Shown: positions 18,175 to 28,386, counted from the first letter of the stretch. The stretch: DNA of 64,000 nt from Vagococcus sp. CY52-2 (GCF_022655055.1 NZ_CP093384.1:1488001-1552000), one strand, 5' to 3'. Numbers and translations: made by a program. Notes: a model not told the origin generated them from the letters alone.

Positions 18175-18621
18175 CTACTCCACTTTACTAACTAATTGGT
18201 CAACAAATGCTTGAAGACGTTCTGTATCTTCTCCGTCTGCTTCATTTTCAATCTCAACCATCTCAGCACCTTCTGTGGCACCAGTCTTTTTAAATTGTTC
18301 CACAAAATCTCGTGCTGACTGGCAGAAATATTCCCCGTATTCTGTATCACCTGATCCAACAACGCCGAATAATTTGTCTTCTAAATCTTCCTCTTCTAAA
18401 TCAGCAAAGAAGTCTTCTATCTCAAATGGTAATTCACCATCTCCATATGTATAAGTGGCTACAATACAAATATCTGCATCTTCAAAAAAGTCTGGATCAA
18501 CATCTGTACACTCTTCACGTTCCACTTCTAAACCTGCATCTATAAACTGATCTTCTATAATTTCAGAAATACCTTCTGTATTTCCTGTCATACTTGCATA
18601 TACGATTTTTACTAAAGCCAT
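18175..18621 (-). CDS. fld: flavodoxin
   Basis: A 148-residue short-chain flavodoxin. The FMN phosphate loop SMTGNTE is at residues 10-16, and the flavin-stacking loops include TYTYGDGELP (around residue 60) and GSGDTEYGEYF (around 90). The protein is very acidic, as expected for a small electron carrier. It most likely takes electrons from the NifJ enzyme encoded just downstream. No matching hydrogenase, nitrogenase or flavodoxin reductase gene is in the window, so the onward route is unknown. The start ATG has GAGGGAG seven bases upstream. Confidence 0.93.
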   Translation of the reverse strand: MALVKIVYASMTGNTEGISEIIEDQFIDAGLEVEREECTDVDPDFFEDADICIVATYTYGDGELPFEIEDFFADLEEEDLEDKLFGVVGSGDTEYGEYFCQSARDFVEQFKKTGATEGAEMVEIENEADGEDTERLQAFVDQLVSKVE

Positions 18622-18754
18622 TATTCTCCCTCACTTAACATTATCTTAATTATTTCACAAACCTTGTCTCCTAAATTTTACCATAGATAAGACATTTTAT
18701 GAATATTCTAAACCTAAAATTAATGAAAATACTTAGCAATTTGTTACTTTTTTC

Positions 18755-18792
18755 ATAAAAAAATGAAGCATGTCGAGCATACTTCATTTTGA
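18755..18792 (-). terminator. terminator after engB
   Basis: ATGAAGTATGCTCGACATGCTTCAT (minus strand, stem with a short loop) is followed by TTTTTTTAT, 14 bases beyond the engB stop. Confidence 0.8.
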
Positions 18793-18805
18793 CTACTTAT
18801 TTTAT

Positions 18806-19390
18806 TTAATCCATATAACTTTCAATGGCTTTCCACGCTTTATCTTTTCCTTCTTTTGTTTCAGAAGAAAAGATAATAAAGTCATCTAATGGATCAAAAT
18901 TCAATTTTTTCTTAATCATTGATTCATGCTTGTTCCATTTTCCACGAGGAATTTTATCGCATTTTGTTGCAACAACAATGACTGGTATATTGTAATACTT
19001 CAAGAATTCATACATTTGAATATCTTCAGTCGAAGGAGCATGGCGCATATCAACAAGTGACACAACAGCTTTTAATTGCTCTCTTTCAGTCAGATACGTT
19101 TCAATCATTTGTCCCCATTTTGCACGCTCAGTTTTAGATACTTTGGCATAACCATATCCTGGTACGTCAACAAAATGTAAACTATCTTCAATAATGTAAA
19201 AATTTAGGGTTTGTGTTTTTCCAGGTTTCCCTGATGTCCTGGCTAAATTTTTACGATTAACTAGTGTATTAATAAAGGATGACTTTCCAACATTCGAACG
19301 TCCTGCTAATGCTATTTCTGGTAAATTTGTTTTAGGGTATTGCTCTGGTTGTACCGCACTAATCACGATATCTGCATGATTTACATTCAT
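18806..19390 (-). CDS. yihA: ribosome biogenesis GTP-binding protein EngB/YsxC
   Basis: A 194-residue GTPase of the TrmE-Era-EngA-EngB group. G1 is GRSNVGKSS (30-38), G3 is DVPGYG (75-80) and G4 is ATKCDK (about residue 141-146). The family (YsxC in Bacillus, EngB/YihA in E. coli) is needed for 50S ribosomal subunit assembly and acts in the cytoplasm. It starts four bases after the HAD phosphatase stop, with AGAGGAG at good spacing, so the two form an operon. In many Firmicutes this gene follows clpX; clpX is not seen here. Confidence 0.95.
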   Translation of the reverse strand: MNVNHADIVISAVQPEQYPKTNLPEIALAGRSNVGKSSFINTLVNRKNLARTSGKPGKTQTLNFYIIEDSLHFVDVPGYGYAKVSKTERAKWGQMIETYLTEREQLKAVVSLVDMRHAPSTEDIQMYEFLKYYNIPVIVVATKCDKIPRGKWNKHESMIKKKLNFDPLDDFIIFSSETKEGKDKAWKAIESYMD

Positions 19391-19394
19391 GTGT

Positions 19395-20111
19395 TTACTC
19401 CTCTTGTAATAAGCCTAACACTGTTTCCACAATGTTGTCATAAGATGATAACGCCACATCTGGTTTTATCATTTCTTGTGTTAGTCTTTTATTATTTTTG
19501 TTTAACCAAACGATTTGCCATCCAGCCTTTTTAGCCCCGATGACATCATTTTCATATGAATCTCCAACATATAAAAACTGACTATTATCAGGATAAATGG
19601 TTTCGACTACTTTAAATGCCGATACATCTGGTTTACTATAGCCAATACTTTCTGAAATATGATGGGTGTCTTCACTAATCCATTTCGACACTCCTAATTG
19701 CTCGATTTTTAACTGTTGATGTTCTGTCGGTCCGTTAGTCAAAAGTCCTGTTAGCACTTTTTTTTCATCTAAGATAGTAAGTAATCGTACCATCTCTGGA
19801 TGAAGAACAAGTTGATTTTGTTCATAGAAATAACAATCTTGAAACGCCTGACACACTCCTTTAGATTCCTCTATCCCTAAATCATTTAATGCCGCTTGAA
19901 TACGATAGACCCGCATATCTTTTAGCGACAATGCGCCTGATACTGTATCAGGAAAAGCTAAATCACTATGATAACGAAATAATTGGTATAACGTTCGTAA
20001 AGAAATCTCACTTAGCCACTTTTTTTCACCAAAATTCTTAATCATAGCCAATTCAAACGGACTAAATTGGTCATATAACGTATCATCCACATCAAACACC
20101 ACAACAGTCAT
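19395..20111 (-). CDS. HAD-family hydrolase
   Basis: A 238-residue haloacid dehalogenase-type phosphatase. Motif I is DVDDTLYD (7-14), motif II is TNGP, motif III includes the lysine in SKPD and motif IV is [11 protein letters not shown]. The cap is helical (C1 type), as in the YjjG/PGP-like group that removes phosphate from small metabolites or nucleotides. The exact substrate cannot be inferred. It is the first gene of a two-gene unit with engB. The ATG has GGAG about ten bases upstream. Confidence 0.9.
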   Translation of the reverse strand: MTVVVFDVDDTLYDQFSPFELAMIKNFGEKKWLSEISLRTLYQLFRYHSDLAFPDTVSGALSLKDMRVYRIQAALNDLGIEESKGVCQAFQDCYFYEQNQLVLHPEMVRLLTILDEKKVLTGLLTNGPTEHQQLKIEQLGVSKWISEDTHHISESIGYSKPDVSAFKVVETIYPDNSQFLYVGDSYENDVIGAKKAGWQIVWLNKNNKRLTQEMIKPDVALSSYDNIVETVLGLLQEE

Positions 20112-20143
20112 TCATTCCATCTCCAATCAATTCTCACTTCATT

Positions 20144-20177
20144 ATATAAAAAAAATGGCTGTTATGCCATTTTTATT
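20144..20177 (-). terminator. terminator after the glycerophosphodiesterase gene
   Basis: AAAAATGGC-ATAACA-GCCATTTTT hairpin on the minus strand with a T-rich tail, between the phosphodiesterase stop and the HAD gene start. Confidence 0.7.
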
Positions 20178-20190
20178 TGAAACAAATGAG

Positions 20191-21996
20191 TTAACCAATT
20201 CCTACCAAGAAATATAATAACTTATCAGCATAAGTCGTTTCTTTAATATCCCTTGAAAGCACAGTATTTAATAACGTCATATTATCAGTAATTACTCCAT
20301 CTACTCCATAAAAAATCATACGATTAATGGTATCTGTATCGTTTAATGTCCACACATAAACTTTCTTCTCTTGATTATGCATAGACTGAACCAAGTTTTT
20401 TGTAAGTGTTGTGTATTCAACCGAATAAAAATCCATCTTTCCTTCAGGAGGGCCAGCTAATGTGAAAGGCATAATATATCCCACATATAAATCGGGTTTT
20501 TTTTCTTTTAATTCTTTTACCACATCAAAAGACAATGACTGAATTTCATGCCCTTCTTCTTTTATCGTATCGTAATATTTTTTTATAAACCGCTCGACCA
20601 TATCAGGGCTATCTTGTTTTGTTGCTTTGATTTCAATCAATAATTTTTGGTTTAGCTCCTTAGCTCGTTTTAAATAGTCATCAAAAGATACCAAATGTGC
20701 TTGTTTGCCATTTTCTTTGGCTGTCATATGTTGTAATTCTTCTCGTGTAAATTCATTTGGACGACCTTTTTGTTTAACTAACTGATTTAGTTTAAAATCA
20801 TGCATCACAATAAATTCCTTATCTTTTGTCTCTTGCACATCCATTTCAACAAAATTAGGCCGTGTTTTCTTACTTGTCATCTCCAATGCCTCTATTGAGT
20901 TTTGTACATGGTTCCCATTATCAACTCCTCGATGTGAGATTGTTAACGGTCGATGAATACTTGGCTGGGTTAAAAATAAATAATTGTATGATAAGACACT
21001 GATGATTAACCAGATTCCACCAAGTGTAACGATTATTTTTTGTGGCCAGGTTACTTGTTTAAACGTTGTTTTATTAATCAATGGAAACATATCATTGGTA
21101 TTTGGTAGATAACCTGATTTATCTAAATATGAAATCGTAATAAAGAAAATTCCAATCGTCGTTAAAACTAAATTAAATACCCAATTAAATTGAAGGAGTG
21201 TTAATAATACAATTGCCACATAAAAACTAGATGATTGATAATAAGTATCTACCACCTCTTGTATTCCTATTAGCAATCCATTGACCACCACAGCTATTAT
21301 GGCGATTGTACCCATTACCGAAATAAATTGAATGATAATCGTTTTTAAATGTTTTTTGGTTAAATACCAACTTGTTTGGCTAGCCTTTTTAAAAGTGTAG
21401 TCCTTAAAAATCATTAACGGTAATGTAAACATCAAACGAATGGCTATTGCTATTAAACTTACATAAGCTAAAATAAATAGTATAATAAAAATAACACGAT
21501 TCTCAAAAATAAAATCAACAATAAAAATTGGTATTTTAAATTTTGATAATAGGTCCGAATTAAATCTTATTGCTCCTATTGAGCCTAATAAAATAAAATA
21601 ACACAAAAAAAATAAAAAATTACTAATTTTTAATTTTTTCATCTGGAAAATAGTTTCCTTAGCTAATTGCCTCAAAGATATTGCTACTTTATGTTTTACA
21701 AAGTACATCGTCAGTAGTAAAAACGTATACTCAAAATATATTGTAAACACTAATAAAAATAACATCATAATCATTAAAAAAAGCACAATTGGATGATGAA
21801 AAAGAATTAATCCCACAGTATCATAAGACAAATAAGGGATATCTCCCATTTTTAAAATAAAACGAGTTAATGTAACCATAAAAGGTGCCATGATAAATAA
21901 TATGATAACGTTGGCCAATATAACACTTTTAGATGAACTTACCCCATCTTTTATGAATTCAAGTGACCTTTTTATACTATTCTTCACTTTGTACAT
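20191..21996 (-). CDS. membrane-anchored glycerophosphodiester phosphodiesterase
   Basis: A 601-residue protein. The N-terminal 340 residues contain about seven or eight hydrophobic segments and correspond to the membrane domain found in a subset of Firmicutes GDPD proteins. From about residue 350 the catalytic GDPD barrel starts with SHRGVDNGNHVQNS, and the acidic metal-binding region is VEMDVQETKD followed by the catalytic VMHD. It hydrolyses glycerophosphodiesters to glycerol-3-phosphate, possibly from teichoic acid or lipid turnover at the membrane face. It stands alone with its own terminator. The C-terminus (YADKLLYFLVGIG) is unusually hydrophobic. The substrate is inferred from the family. 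Confidence 0.9.
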   Translation of the reverse strand: MYKVKNSIKRSLEFIKDGVSSSKSVILANVIILFIMAPFMVTLTRFILKMGDIPYLSYDTVGLILFHHPIVLFLMIMMLFLLVFTIYFEYTFLLLTMYFVKHKVAISLRQLAKETIFQMKKLKISNFLFFLCYFILLGSIGAIRFNSDLLSKFKIPIFIVDFIFENRVIFIILFILAYVSLIAIAIRLMFTLPLMIFKDYTFKKASQTSWYLTKKHLKTIIIQFISVMGTIAIIAVVVNGLLIGIQEVVDTYYQSSSFYVAIVLLTLLQFNWVFNLVLTTIGIFFITISYLDKSGYLPNTNDMFPLINKTTFKQVTWPQKIIVTLGGIWLIISVLSYNYLFLTQPSIHRPLTISHRGVDNGNHVQNSIEALEMTSKKTRPNFVEMDVQETKDKEFIVMHDFKLNQLVKQKGRPNEFTREELQHMTAKENGKQAHLVSFDDYLKRAKELNQKLLIEIKATKQDSPDMVERFIKKYYDTIKEEGHEIQSLSFDVVKELKEKKPDLYVGYIMPFTLAGPPEGKMDFYSVEYTTLTKNLVQSMHNQEKKVYVWTLNDTDTINRMIFYGVDGVITDNMTLLNTVLSRDIKETTYADKLLYFLVGIG

Positions 21997-22155
21997 TATA
22001 TCACCTCACTCTTAATATTATATACTAAAACATGTCATAAAGGGGATAAATAATTTATTTATTCTGTGTCATTTTTGTTATATCACCTTCTTGTTCATTT
22101 ATATATCATTAAATAATAAACATTCTTTACAATACTATTTTTCAAGACGTCTGAC

Positions 22156-22185
22156 TTGGCGAAAAGAATTCATTTCAGATAAAAT
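22156..22185 (+). promoter_or_regulatory. putative promoter of the carbonic anhydrase gene
   Basis: TTGGCG (22156-22161) and TAAAAT (22180-22185) with 18 bases between them, about 43 bases upstream of the start codon. Confidence 0.5.
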
Positions 22186-22227
22186 TTTGATAACAATAAA
22201 GTTGAATGATTGAAAAGGAGTTTTTGA

Positions 22228-22893
22228 ATGAAACATTTTAATGCACCAATACTTGACTGGAACTACGTTAATCAACATGACTGGTGTTGTGAACACTCAA
22301 TGTCGCAATCACCTATTGATATAGATACAAGTACCTTGGAACCAATGATGGATATGGGGAAGTTACAACTAACCTATTCTCGTACAGTGGATGCTATTTT
22401 TGATACTGGCTCAGCTATTCAAGGATTAGCTACAGGAACAGCTAATATTAACAATCGTTTTTTCAACCTACAACAATTCCATTTTCATACTCATAGCGAA
22501 CATAAAATTGATGGTAAACTATCTGATGCTGAACTTCATTTTGTTCATGAGGCACAAAATGGTCGTTTAGCTGTTTTAGGTGTATTCTTAATTGAAGGTG
22601 CTCATAATGAGACACTTCAAACATTACTAGATGCTGTGAACACAAATAAATCCATTCACAATGTGTATCTGTATGACTTATTACCTAAAATTTCTGATTA
22701 TTATCACTATCTAGGCTCTTTAACAACACCTCCACTTACTGAAAATGTCGAATGGTATCTCTTTAGAGAAACTGTGGAAATTTCTGCCAAACAAATTCAA
22801 ACTTTAAAACATTTCCATGCTAATAATGCTCGTCATACCCAACCATTAAATGGACGAAAAGTCTTATTTAAATCATTCAATAAAAACTCCTAA
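22228..22893 (+). CDS. alpha-class carbonic anhydrase, no signal peptide
   Basis: A 221-residue alpha carbonic anhydrase that interconverts CO2 and bicarbonate. The zinc ligands are His85 and His87 in FHFHTHSEH and His104 in ELHFVHE. QSPIDID (27-33) and LTTPPLTENVEW (near 170) are further family signatures. Most bacterial alpha enzymes are exported, but this one begins MKHFNAPILDW directly with the mature fold and has no signal peptide, so it should be cytoplasmic. The start has AAAGGAG eight bases upstream. It is a single gene ended by a strong hairpin. Confidence 0.93.
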   Translation: MKHFNAPILDWNYVNQHDWCCEHSMSQSPIDIDTSTLEPMMDMGKLQLTYSRTVDAIFDTGSAIQGLATGTANINNRFFNLQQFHFHTHSEHKIDGKLSDAELHFVHEAQNGRLAVLGVFLIEGAHNETLQTLLDAVNTNKSIHNVYLYDLLPKISDYYHYLGSLTTPPLTENVEWYLFRETVEISAKQIQTLKHFHANNARHTQPLNGRKVLFKSFNKNS

Positions 22894-22920
22894 TGGCTAG
22901 ATACCATTAGGAGTTTTCTA
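22885..22920. terminator. bidirectional terminator after the carbonic anhydrase gene
   Basis: AAAACTCCTAATGG and CCATTAGGAGTTTT form a 14-bp stem with a 7-base loop that includes the stop codon region. A convergent gene ends on the other side. Confidence 0.85.
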
Positions 22921-23529
22921 TGATAATATGTTAATAATCTTCATATTTCGTTTAACAAGTTCCGCATAAAAGAAATTCCCACCATTTTGATATAATTTAC
23001 CACCATTATGAAATAATGCAATCGGTTCATAATAATGATATGTTGCACCTGTTGCATTTCCTAACATAGGTGCTAACACCTCTTTAGAATAAGTTTGAGC
23101 TAATTCTAAAGAATTTTTCTCACCATGAGTGACTACATAATCCACATAGCTTGTACCAAAATTATACGCTTGAACTCCTGTCCAAATATCACACCCATTA
23201 TCAAGTGCATACTTGATTGCCTCTGCTAAATGTGTCACACCACTTGTGATACTCTCTTTTTCTGTTGTTATTTTATTTTGTTCACCATACTTACTTTCAC
23301 TACTCTGCATAACGTCTACACTGTTGCCTTTTGTTTCCGTAAATATAATGGCTAATACAAGGTCTTCATATTGATCCATATTTTCTTCTTCTAGAACAGT
23401 CTTCACTAAAGGTTCCCATTTTAATGTTTGGGTAACATGTTTTTTTAACTGCCAAACATACCAACTACATGCAATCAAAAATACTAATGTCAAAAATAAA
23501 ATACACCGTTTTATTATTTTTTTACTCAC
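22918..23529 (-). CDS. membrane-anchored lysozyme-like protein
   Basis: A 203-residue protein with one N-terminal membrane helix (about residues 7-25) and an extracellular lysozyme-like domain. IFTETKGN (about residues 62-69) places a candidate catalytic Glu as in CwlT-type N-terminal lysozyme domains, and GVQAYNFG is the second conserved element. In Gram-positive bacteria such domains cut peptidoglycan glycan chains and often stand alone as small anchored enzymes. The start is GTG, with AAGGAG ten bases upstream; an ATG four bases earlier is out of frame and hits a stop after three codons. It is a single gene, next to a decayed ABC ATPase. Confidence 0.8.
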   Translation of the reverse strand: MSKKIIKRCILFLTLVFLIACSWYVWQLKKHVTQTLKWEPLVKTVLEEENMDQYEDLVLAIIFTETKGNSVDVMQSSESKYGEQNKITTEKESITSGVTHLAEAIKYALDNGCDIWTGVQAYNFGTSYVDYVVTHGEKNSLELAQTYSKEVLAPMLGNATGATYHYYEPIALFHNGGKLYQNGGNFFYAELVKRNMKIINILS

Positions 23530-23658
23530 TCATGCATTGCTCCTTATAATCAAGGTAGCATTATTTTGTCATATTATGTTTTAATAATCAAGTCATAGTT
23601 AAACTGTTTAGTCTTATTTTAACAATTACATAATATCATTTAATAACAATAATTTATT

Positions 23659-24070
23659 TTATTGAAATATCTCATCTGTATCAGGCTCATATGTAAATCT
23701 TGTGCTATTTTTTCGGTAAAACTAATACTCTTGTACTTAGTTTAGGTGCTTTTTCTATATCATGGGTAATCATAAAAATACTTTGATGTTTTTCTTTCCA
23801 CAGACATCGCAATAAGCCTTGCCTATTTCATCTTGTAATCGCATCTAATACAACTAAAGGGTTCATTTAACATCGCTCTAGCGCTATATAAACATTGTTT
23901 CATGCCGCCAGATAGTTCATAGTTTCTAATCCTATCAATCCAACCTGAGTAATCAATGTAGTGACTTTTTGTTTTATTTCCTCAGCTGACAATTTTTGCT
24001 ATTCAGACCCATAAGCTATACTTTGTTCCACTGAAATTCAAGGATACTCCCACATCCACGCGATTCTTTT
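23659..24070 (-). pseudogene. relic of an ABC transporter ATP-binding protein (nitrate/sulfonate-type)
   Basis: No frame is open, but the minus strand still spells pieces of an ABC ATPase in order when frames are joined: EQSIAYGSE, LSAEEIKQKVTTLITQVG, ELSGGMKQ (signature), SARAMLNEP, LDAITR, SIFMITHDIEKA (H-loop) and STRVLVLPKK, ending RFTYEPDTDEIFQ and stop. Walker A is gone, part of the Walker B region (LLDEPF) is deleted, and several stops and frameshifts break the gene. LSGGMKQ with LDAITR is typical of the SsuB/TauB/ThiZ group. No permease or binding-protein remains were seen nearby. It fills most of the 600-base gap between the dlt operon and the lysozyme-like gene. Confidence 0.75.
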
Positions 24071-24084
24071 TAGACTCTCTAAAA

Positions 24085-24124
24085 ATACAAAAAACTCCAC
24101 TTACTGTTTAGGTAAATGGAGTGT
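24085..24124 (-). terminator. terminator of the dlt operon
   Basis: CTCCATTTACC and GTAAGTGGAG pair on the minus strand around a 6-base loop with one bulge, followed by TTTTTTGTATTTTT, directly after the dltD stop. Confidence 0.8.
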
Positions 24125-24128
24125 TTGT

Positions 24129-25388
24129 TTATTTATATTGTTCTGTCTGCCATTCTTTACTAAAGAATAATTCTGGATTCATTTTATAATCAGGCTTTTT
24201 ATTAGACTTCAGAAACTCTTGTAAATGAGTATCCATTTCTAACCATCCACGCCAACCAATGTGAATCGTGTCTTCCATGAAGAATTTTTCACCACGTTTA
24301 TCAGTAAAATCGACAACATTATTAAAGCCTTGTGACGTTAATTGATAATTAATTTTTTTAGAAAAATCATCTAACATCTCAGTTGATAAGCCTGTATAAT
24401 CAGACCACAACTTATTCACCGGTGGAATAACAAACATGGCATCAATATTATTTTTATCAAGCAATTCTAAGAAAGCCTCAAAATCTGCATATTCTGGTGA
24501 AGAGATATAGTTAAATTTCTTTTGAGAATCCTTTAACCTCCCTTTCATCGGCATAATTCTATTTGAGTAAAATCCATTTGAAATTTCAAATGGGTTATTA
24601 TTCGTTTTCTCTTGTCCAATTTTATAAGCTAATGCATCAAGCTCATTAAAATTATATTGATTTGGTAAATATGTTGCTTGTTTATCAATTCGTTTATTCT
24701 TAGAAACAATTCCAATTTGACCAAATAGTAAATCTTCATTTCGAAGTCGTTTATATTTATAATAAGCTTTTCTTCTATCAGCTTTTGATAGTTCTTCGCC
24801 ATTTTTTAATTTTAACAACATTTTCTTTAACTGAGTATCAGATTTTACACTTTCAAATTCAAGTAACCGACCAGCAATATATTGATCAGTTTGATCAGTT
24901 TCATCTAAATCTACTAACCATTCATACGTTTCAATCGGTGAATAAAAAAGTGAGTACATGGGATCTGATACACCTTTTTTAACAAACCATTGTGGAGAAA
25001 TAATAAATACAACTTTTTTATTTTCTAATGGTTTTTTAACAGAATTTAACATAAAAAAGTGCGTTAAAGATTGCGTTCCTGGCGCTCCTAAGAGGAACGG
25101 TTCATAAGATCTATCATATTTTTTTGCCATTACAGATGGATGAAAAGGATTCACACGACTTAATTCAGATGAACCAAAGAATGGTAAATACTTTCCAGAT
25201 TCCATTGCTTCTCTTTTTATTTCAGATCCTTTTAATACATTAACAGACATAGACGATGCAGCTTCATGTACTTTCTTTTCTGAAGGTTCCTTAATAAATT
25301 CTAGTGGCGAATACAATAAAACTACTATGAACAAAGCTGCTAAAGCGAATGGTCCAACAGCGAAAAATATTTTTTTCTTTAGTGTCAT
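24129..25388 (-). CDS. dltD: D-alanyl-lipoteichoic acid biosynthesis protein DltD
   Basis: A 419-residue protein with one N-terminal membrane helix (residues 7-28) and an SGNH/thioesterase-like extracellular domain. FGSSELSR (about 71-78) carries the catalytic Ser, and [10 protein letters not shown] near residue 373 supplies the Asp/His. DltD performs the last step of D-alanine transfer to teichoic acids on the outer face of the membrane. It overlaps dltC by four bases and is the last gene of dltXABCD. Confidence 0.96.
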   Translation of the reverse strand: MTLKKKIFFAVGPFALAALFIVVLLYSPLEFIKEPSEKKVHEAASSMSVNVLKGSEIKREAMESGKYLPFFGSSELSRVNPFHPSVMAKKYDRSYEPFLLGAPGTQSLTHFFMLNSVKKPLENKKVVFIISPQWFVKKGVSDPMYSLFYSPIETYEWLVDLDETDQTDQYIAGRLLEFESVKSDTQLKKMLLKLKNGEELSKADRRKAYYKYKRLRNEDLLFGQIGIVSKNKRIDKQATYLPNQYNFNELDALAYKIGQEKTNNNPFEISNGFYSNRIMPMKGRLKDSQKKFNYISSPEYADFEAFLELLDKNNIDAMFVIPPVNKLWSDYTGLSTEMLDDFSKKINYQLTSQGFNNVVDFTDKRGEKFFMEDTIHIGWRGWLEMDTHLQEFLKSNKKPDYKMNPELFFSKEWQTEQYK

Positions 25389-25621
25389 GATTGTAAAGCT
25401 TCAACCTGTGCAATAATTTGTTCAGGAGTCGCCCACTCGCTTCTTTCATATTCTGAAACAGGAACAGTTATACCTAATTGACCATCAATTTCTACTAACA
25501 ATTGAACAGTAGCCATTGAATCTAAAATACCTTCTTCATATAAATCAACAGTCATTTGATCTGAAAAATCACTTCCTGTTAAATCTTCTAAAATACTTAA
25601 AACTGTCTCTTTTACGTTCAT
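25385..25621 (-). CDS. dltC: D-alanyl carrier protein DltC
   Basis: A 78-residue acyl-carrier-type protein. Ser35 in [10 protein letters not shown] is the attachment point for 4'-phosphopantetheine. DltA loads D-alanine onto the thiol of this arm and DltB passes it across the membrane. Length and position between dltB and dltD are exactly as in other dlt operons. The start is 13 bases after the dltB stop with GGAG present. Confidence 0.96.
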   Translation of the reverse strand: MNVKETVLSILEDLTGSDFSDQMTVDLYEEGILDSMATVQLLVEIDGQLGITVPVSEYERSEWATPEQIIAQVEALQS

Positions 25622-25634
25622 TTTTACCCATCTC

Positions 25635-26858
25635 CTATACTAAAATAAAGTGCTTAATTAATGTATCTAAAAATCCTGAGAATATCAAGAAACTAAAACA
25701 TACTGCATTAAATGTAATAAAAATTGCTAAAGCATGAGTCCAACGATTACTTGGCAATGTGTCTTTATGTTTCTTTTTATATCTCAACCAAGCATCATTA
25801 ATACAAATTAATAAAGCATGGTAAATACCATATACAATATAATACCAGGTTAATCCATGCCATAACCCCATTAACAGGAACAGGCCGAAATACCCAACGT
25901 TTGAAGCCACAACACGACTCTTAAATATTTTTTTCTTTAATAACGTAAACATCAATCTCATGTAAACATAATCTCTAAACCAAAATGATAAAGTGATGTG
26001 CCATCTATTCCAAAATTCTTTGATGTTGGGACTAATAAATGGTTTATTAAAGTTCATGGGTGTTTCATAACCAAGTAAATAACTTGTCCCTACTGCAAAC
26101 AAACTATAACCAGCAAAATCAAAAAATAAATAAAAACTATACACATACATATACCCAATTGTTCCAAGAACAGGAGCCGTTCCACCTAGTGCAACTCCTT
26201 GAACAGTTGGTAATAATTGACTACCTAAAACATATCCTATAATAAATTTATATAATAAACCTAAGAATATATAATGAATGCCTTTTTGTAACAACTCTAC
26301 ATATTTTTCTTTATCTGGCGGATTTAAATAATCTTTTAAAAATCGACGATAACGATCAATTGGACCAGATGAAATAGTTGGAAAGAAAATTAAAAATTGA
26401 ATATAATATTTAATATTAAATTCCTTTAATATCCCGTCACGTATTTCCATCACGACTTGAACAGATTTAAAGGTTAAATAAGAATAACCTAGAAAAGCTA
26501 AAATCGACTGAGAACCAAAAAATGGTGAAAGCTTAATGATAATCATAGGCAATAGATTTAGCAAAACTGCTAAGTAAAAAATACTACTTTTATTATCTTT
26601 TTGTCTGTATTTAAAGTATATAGCCGTTAATAGTGTTTGCCAAATCATGTAGGCAATTAAAGCCAATCCCTGTTTTGAATTTGGGCCACCAAAACTAATC
26701 CATAAAAAGAAAATAGTTAAAAAATTTTGATACCACATCATTCTTTTACCATTTAAGGATAAAAGAATCGATGGAATAAATAATACACCTAATATAATAA
26801 AATAAAAAGGTTTTTCATAAGGAGTCAAGTATGGGATCAACTGTGCTAGCTGACTCAT
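25635..26858 (-). CDS. dltB: D-alanyl transfer protein DltB (MBOAT family)
   Basis: A 407-residue membrane-bound O-acyltransferase with about eleven hydrophobic segments. The invariant MBOAT His is in [15 protein letters not shown] (about residues 330-345), with [18 protein letters not shown] earlier. DltB accepts D-alanine from DltC at the cytoplasmic face and moves it outward to the teichoic acid acceptor with DltX and DltD. The first base of its start codon is the last base of the dltA stop. Confidence 0.96.
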   Translation of the reverse strand: MSQLAQLIPYLTPYEKPFYFIILGVLFIPSILLSLNGKRMMWYQNFLTIFFLWISFGGPNSKQGLALIAYMIWQTLLTAIYFKYRQKDNKSSIFYLAVLLNLLPMIIIKLSPFFGSQSILAFLGYSYLTFKSVQVVMEIRDGILKEFNIKYYIQFLIFFPTISSGPIDRYRRFLKDYLNPPDKEKYVELLQKGIHYIFLGLLYKFIIGYVLGSQLLPTVQGVALGGTAPVLGTIGYMYVYSFYLFFDFAGYSLFAVGTSYLLGYETPMNFNKPFISPNIKEFWNRWHITLSFWFRDYVYMRLMFTLLKKKIFKSRVVASNVGYFGLFLLMGLWHGLTWYYIVYGIYHALLICINDAWLRYKKKHKDTLPSNRWTHALAIFITFNAVCFSFLIFSGFLDTLIKHFILV

Positions 26859-28369
26859 TAACTATTCACCTCATTTATTAACTTTTTACGATCTATTTTT
26901 CCGTTTTGTGTCATTGGAAGACTTTCAACAAAGACAAAACGATGTGGCACCATATAATCCATTACTGTTTTATTTAAGTCCTCTTTTAATTTTTGAATCA
27001 AGCTTTTTTCATCTGCTTTTTCAACAGGTGTTTCCAACACCACATAAGCTAATAATTGTTGTACCTTACCAGACTTATTATATTTTGGAACAGAACATGC
27101 CGAACGAATTTCTGGCAGAGTGATTAAATGGTGATCAATATCACCTAATTCCATCCTATAACCATTTAACTTAATTTGAAAATCCATTCTTCCTTTATAA
27201 AATAACAAATCGTCTTTGATTAAACCTGCATCTCCGGTTCGATAGGAAGGTACCCCTTCAAATTCAAAGAACACCTCTTTTGTTTTTTCAGAATTATTAA
27301 AATAACCTATAGATACACTTGGACCAGAAATAACAATTTCACCAATTTCACCACTAGGTAATTTTTCACCCTGATCATTCAAAATATGAATTGTTGTATC
27401 ACTTTTAACTTTTCCAAGTGGTACTCGTTCATAGTTATCTAAAACATCTTGCGTGATGATAATATTAGTAATAGCAACAGTTGTTTCTGTTGGACCATAT
27501 GTATTATAAATTTTAGCATTAGGGAAACGGTCTAACAATTTTTGAGCAGTATTTTTTGGTAATTCTTCGCCACAAAATTCAAAATTTTCTAATGTTGGTA
27601 AATGTTCAGAATCAAATTCTGGATTCAATAATACCATTTCAATTAATGAAGGAGTTGATACCCAGACATTCAAGGCCATTTCTGGAATTGATTTGAATAA
27701 TAATGGAAAATTCTCAATCATCGTTTTCGGCATTGGAATAAGAGTTCCAGCTGATAATAAAGCAGGATACAAATCCATTACTGATAAATCAAATGAAAAT
27801 GGTGCTTGACATAAAAAACGTTGATTTTTTTTCAAACAAAAATCACTCAACATCCAATTGGTAAAACTAATTAAATTATTATAAGTGATTTGCACCCCTT
27901 TTGGCTTTCCAGTTGTTCCAGATGTAAAAATAATATAATACACATCATTTTCACACACCACTTGTTTTGCTAAATATTCTTTTTCATCATTCATCAAAGA
28001 AATAACTGTTTGTCTATCATAAACTTCTTTTGTATCTAATGGCCAATCAGACAAAGATAAAACACAAGAAGCATTTGCTTCTTCAACAATCATCGATACT
28101 CGTTCTTTAGGTGTGTGATCATCAACAGGCACGTATGAATGACCCGATTTAGTACAAGCTAAAAAAGAAATAACCATTAAAGCCTCTTGCCCACCGTAGA
28201 CAATAATAGGCGTTTTCACTGGGTACCTTTCTTCTAAAAATCCAGCGAGAGAATCTGATAATTTATCTAACTCTTTATAAGTGTATCGACGATTATTTTC
28301 TTCAAAAAAGATGGTTTCTTCACTATTTAATGAAATATCTTTAATTTTTTCTAAAATTTTATTTAACAT
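26858..28369 (-). CDS. dltA: D-alanine--D-alanyl carrier protein ligase DltA
   Basis: A 503-residue adenylate-forming enzyme. The AMP-binding P-loop FTSGTTGKPKG is at about residues 148-158, with YNTYGPTE and YRTGD in the middle and the catalytic Lys in QNGKIDRK at the C-terminus. It activates D-alanine with ATP and loads it on DltC. Alanylation lowers cell-wall negative charge and increases resistance to cationic peptides, which fits with the BceAB-like module elsewhere in the window. Confidence 0.96.
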   Translation of the reverse strand: MLNKILEKIKDISLNSEETIFFEENNRRYTYKELDKLSDSLAGFLEERYPVKTPIIVYGGQEALMVISFLACTKSGHSYVPVDDHTPKERVSMIVEEANASCVLSLSDWPLDTKEVYDRQTVISLMNDEKEYLAKQVVCENDVYYIIFTSGTTGKPKGVQITYNNLISFTNWMLSDFCLKKNQRFLCQAPFSFDLSVMDLYPALLSAGTLIPMPKTMIENFPLLFKSIPEMALNVWVSTPSLIEMVLLNPEFDSEHLPTLENFEFCGEELPKNTAQKLLDRFPNAKIYNTYGPTETTVAITNIIITQDVLDNYERVPLGKVKSDTTIHILNDQGEKLPSGEIGEIVISGPSVSIGYFNNSEKTKEVFFEFEGVPSYRTGDAGLIKDDLLFYKGRMDFQIKLNGYRMELGDIDHHLITLPEIRSACSVPKYNKSGKVQQLLAYVVLETPVEKADEKSLIQKLKEDLNKTVMDYMVPHRFVFVESLPMTQNGKIDRKKLINEVNS

Positions 28370-28386
28370 TATTTACTAGCTCCTTT

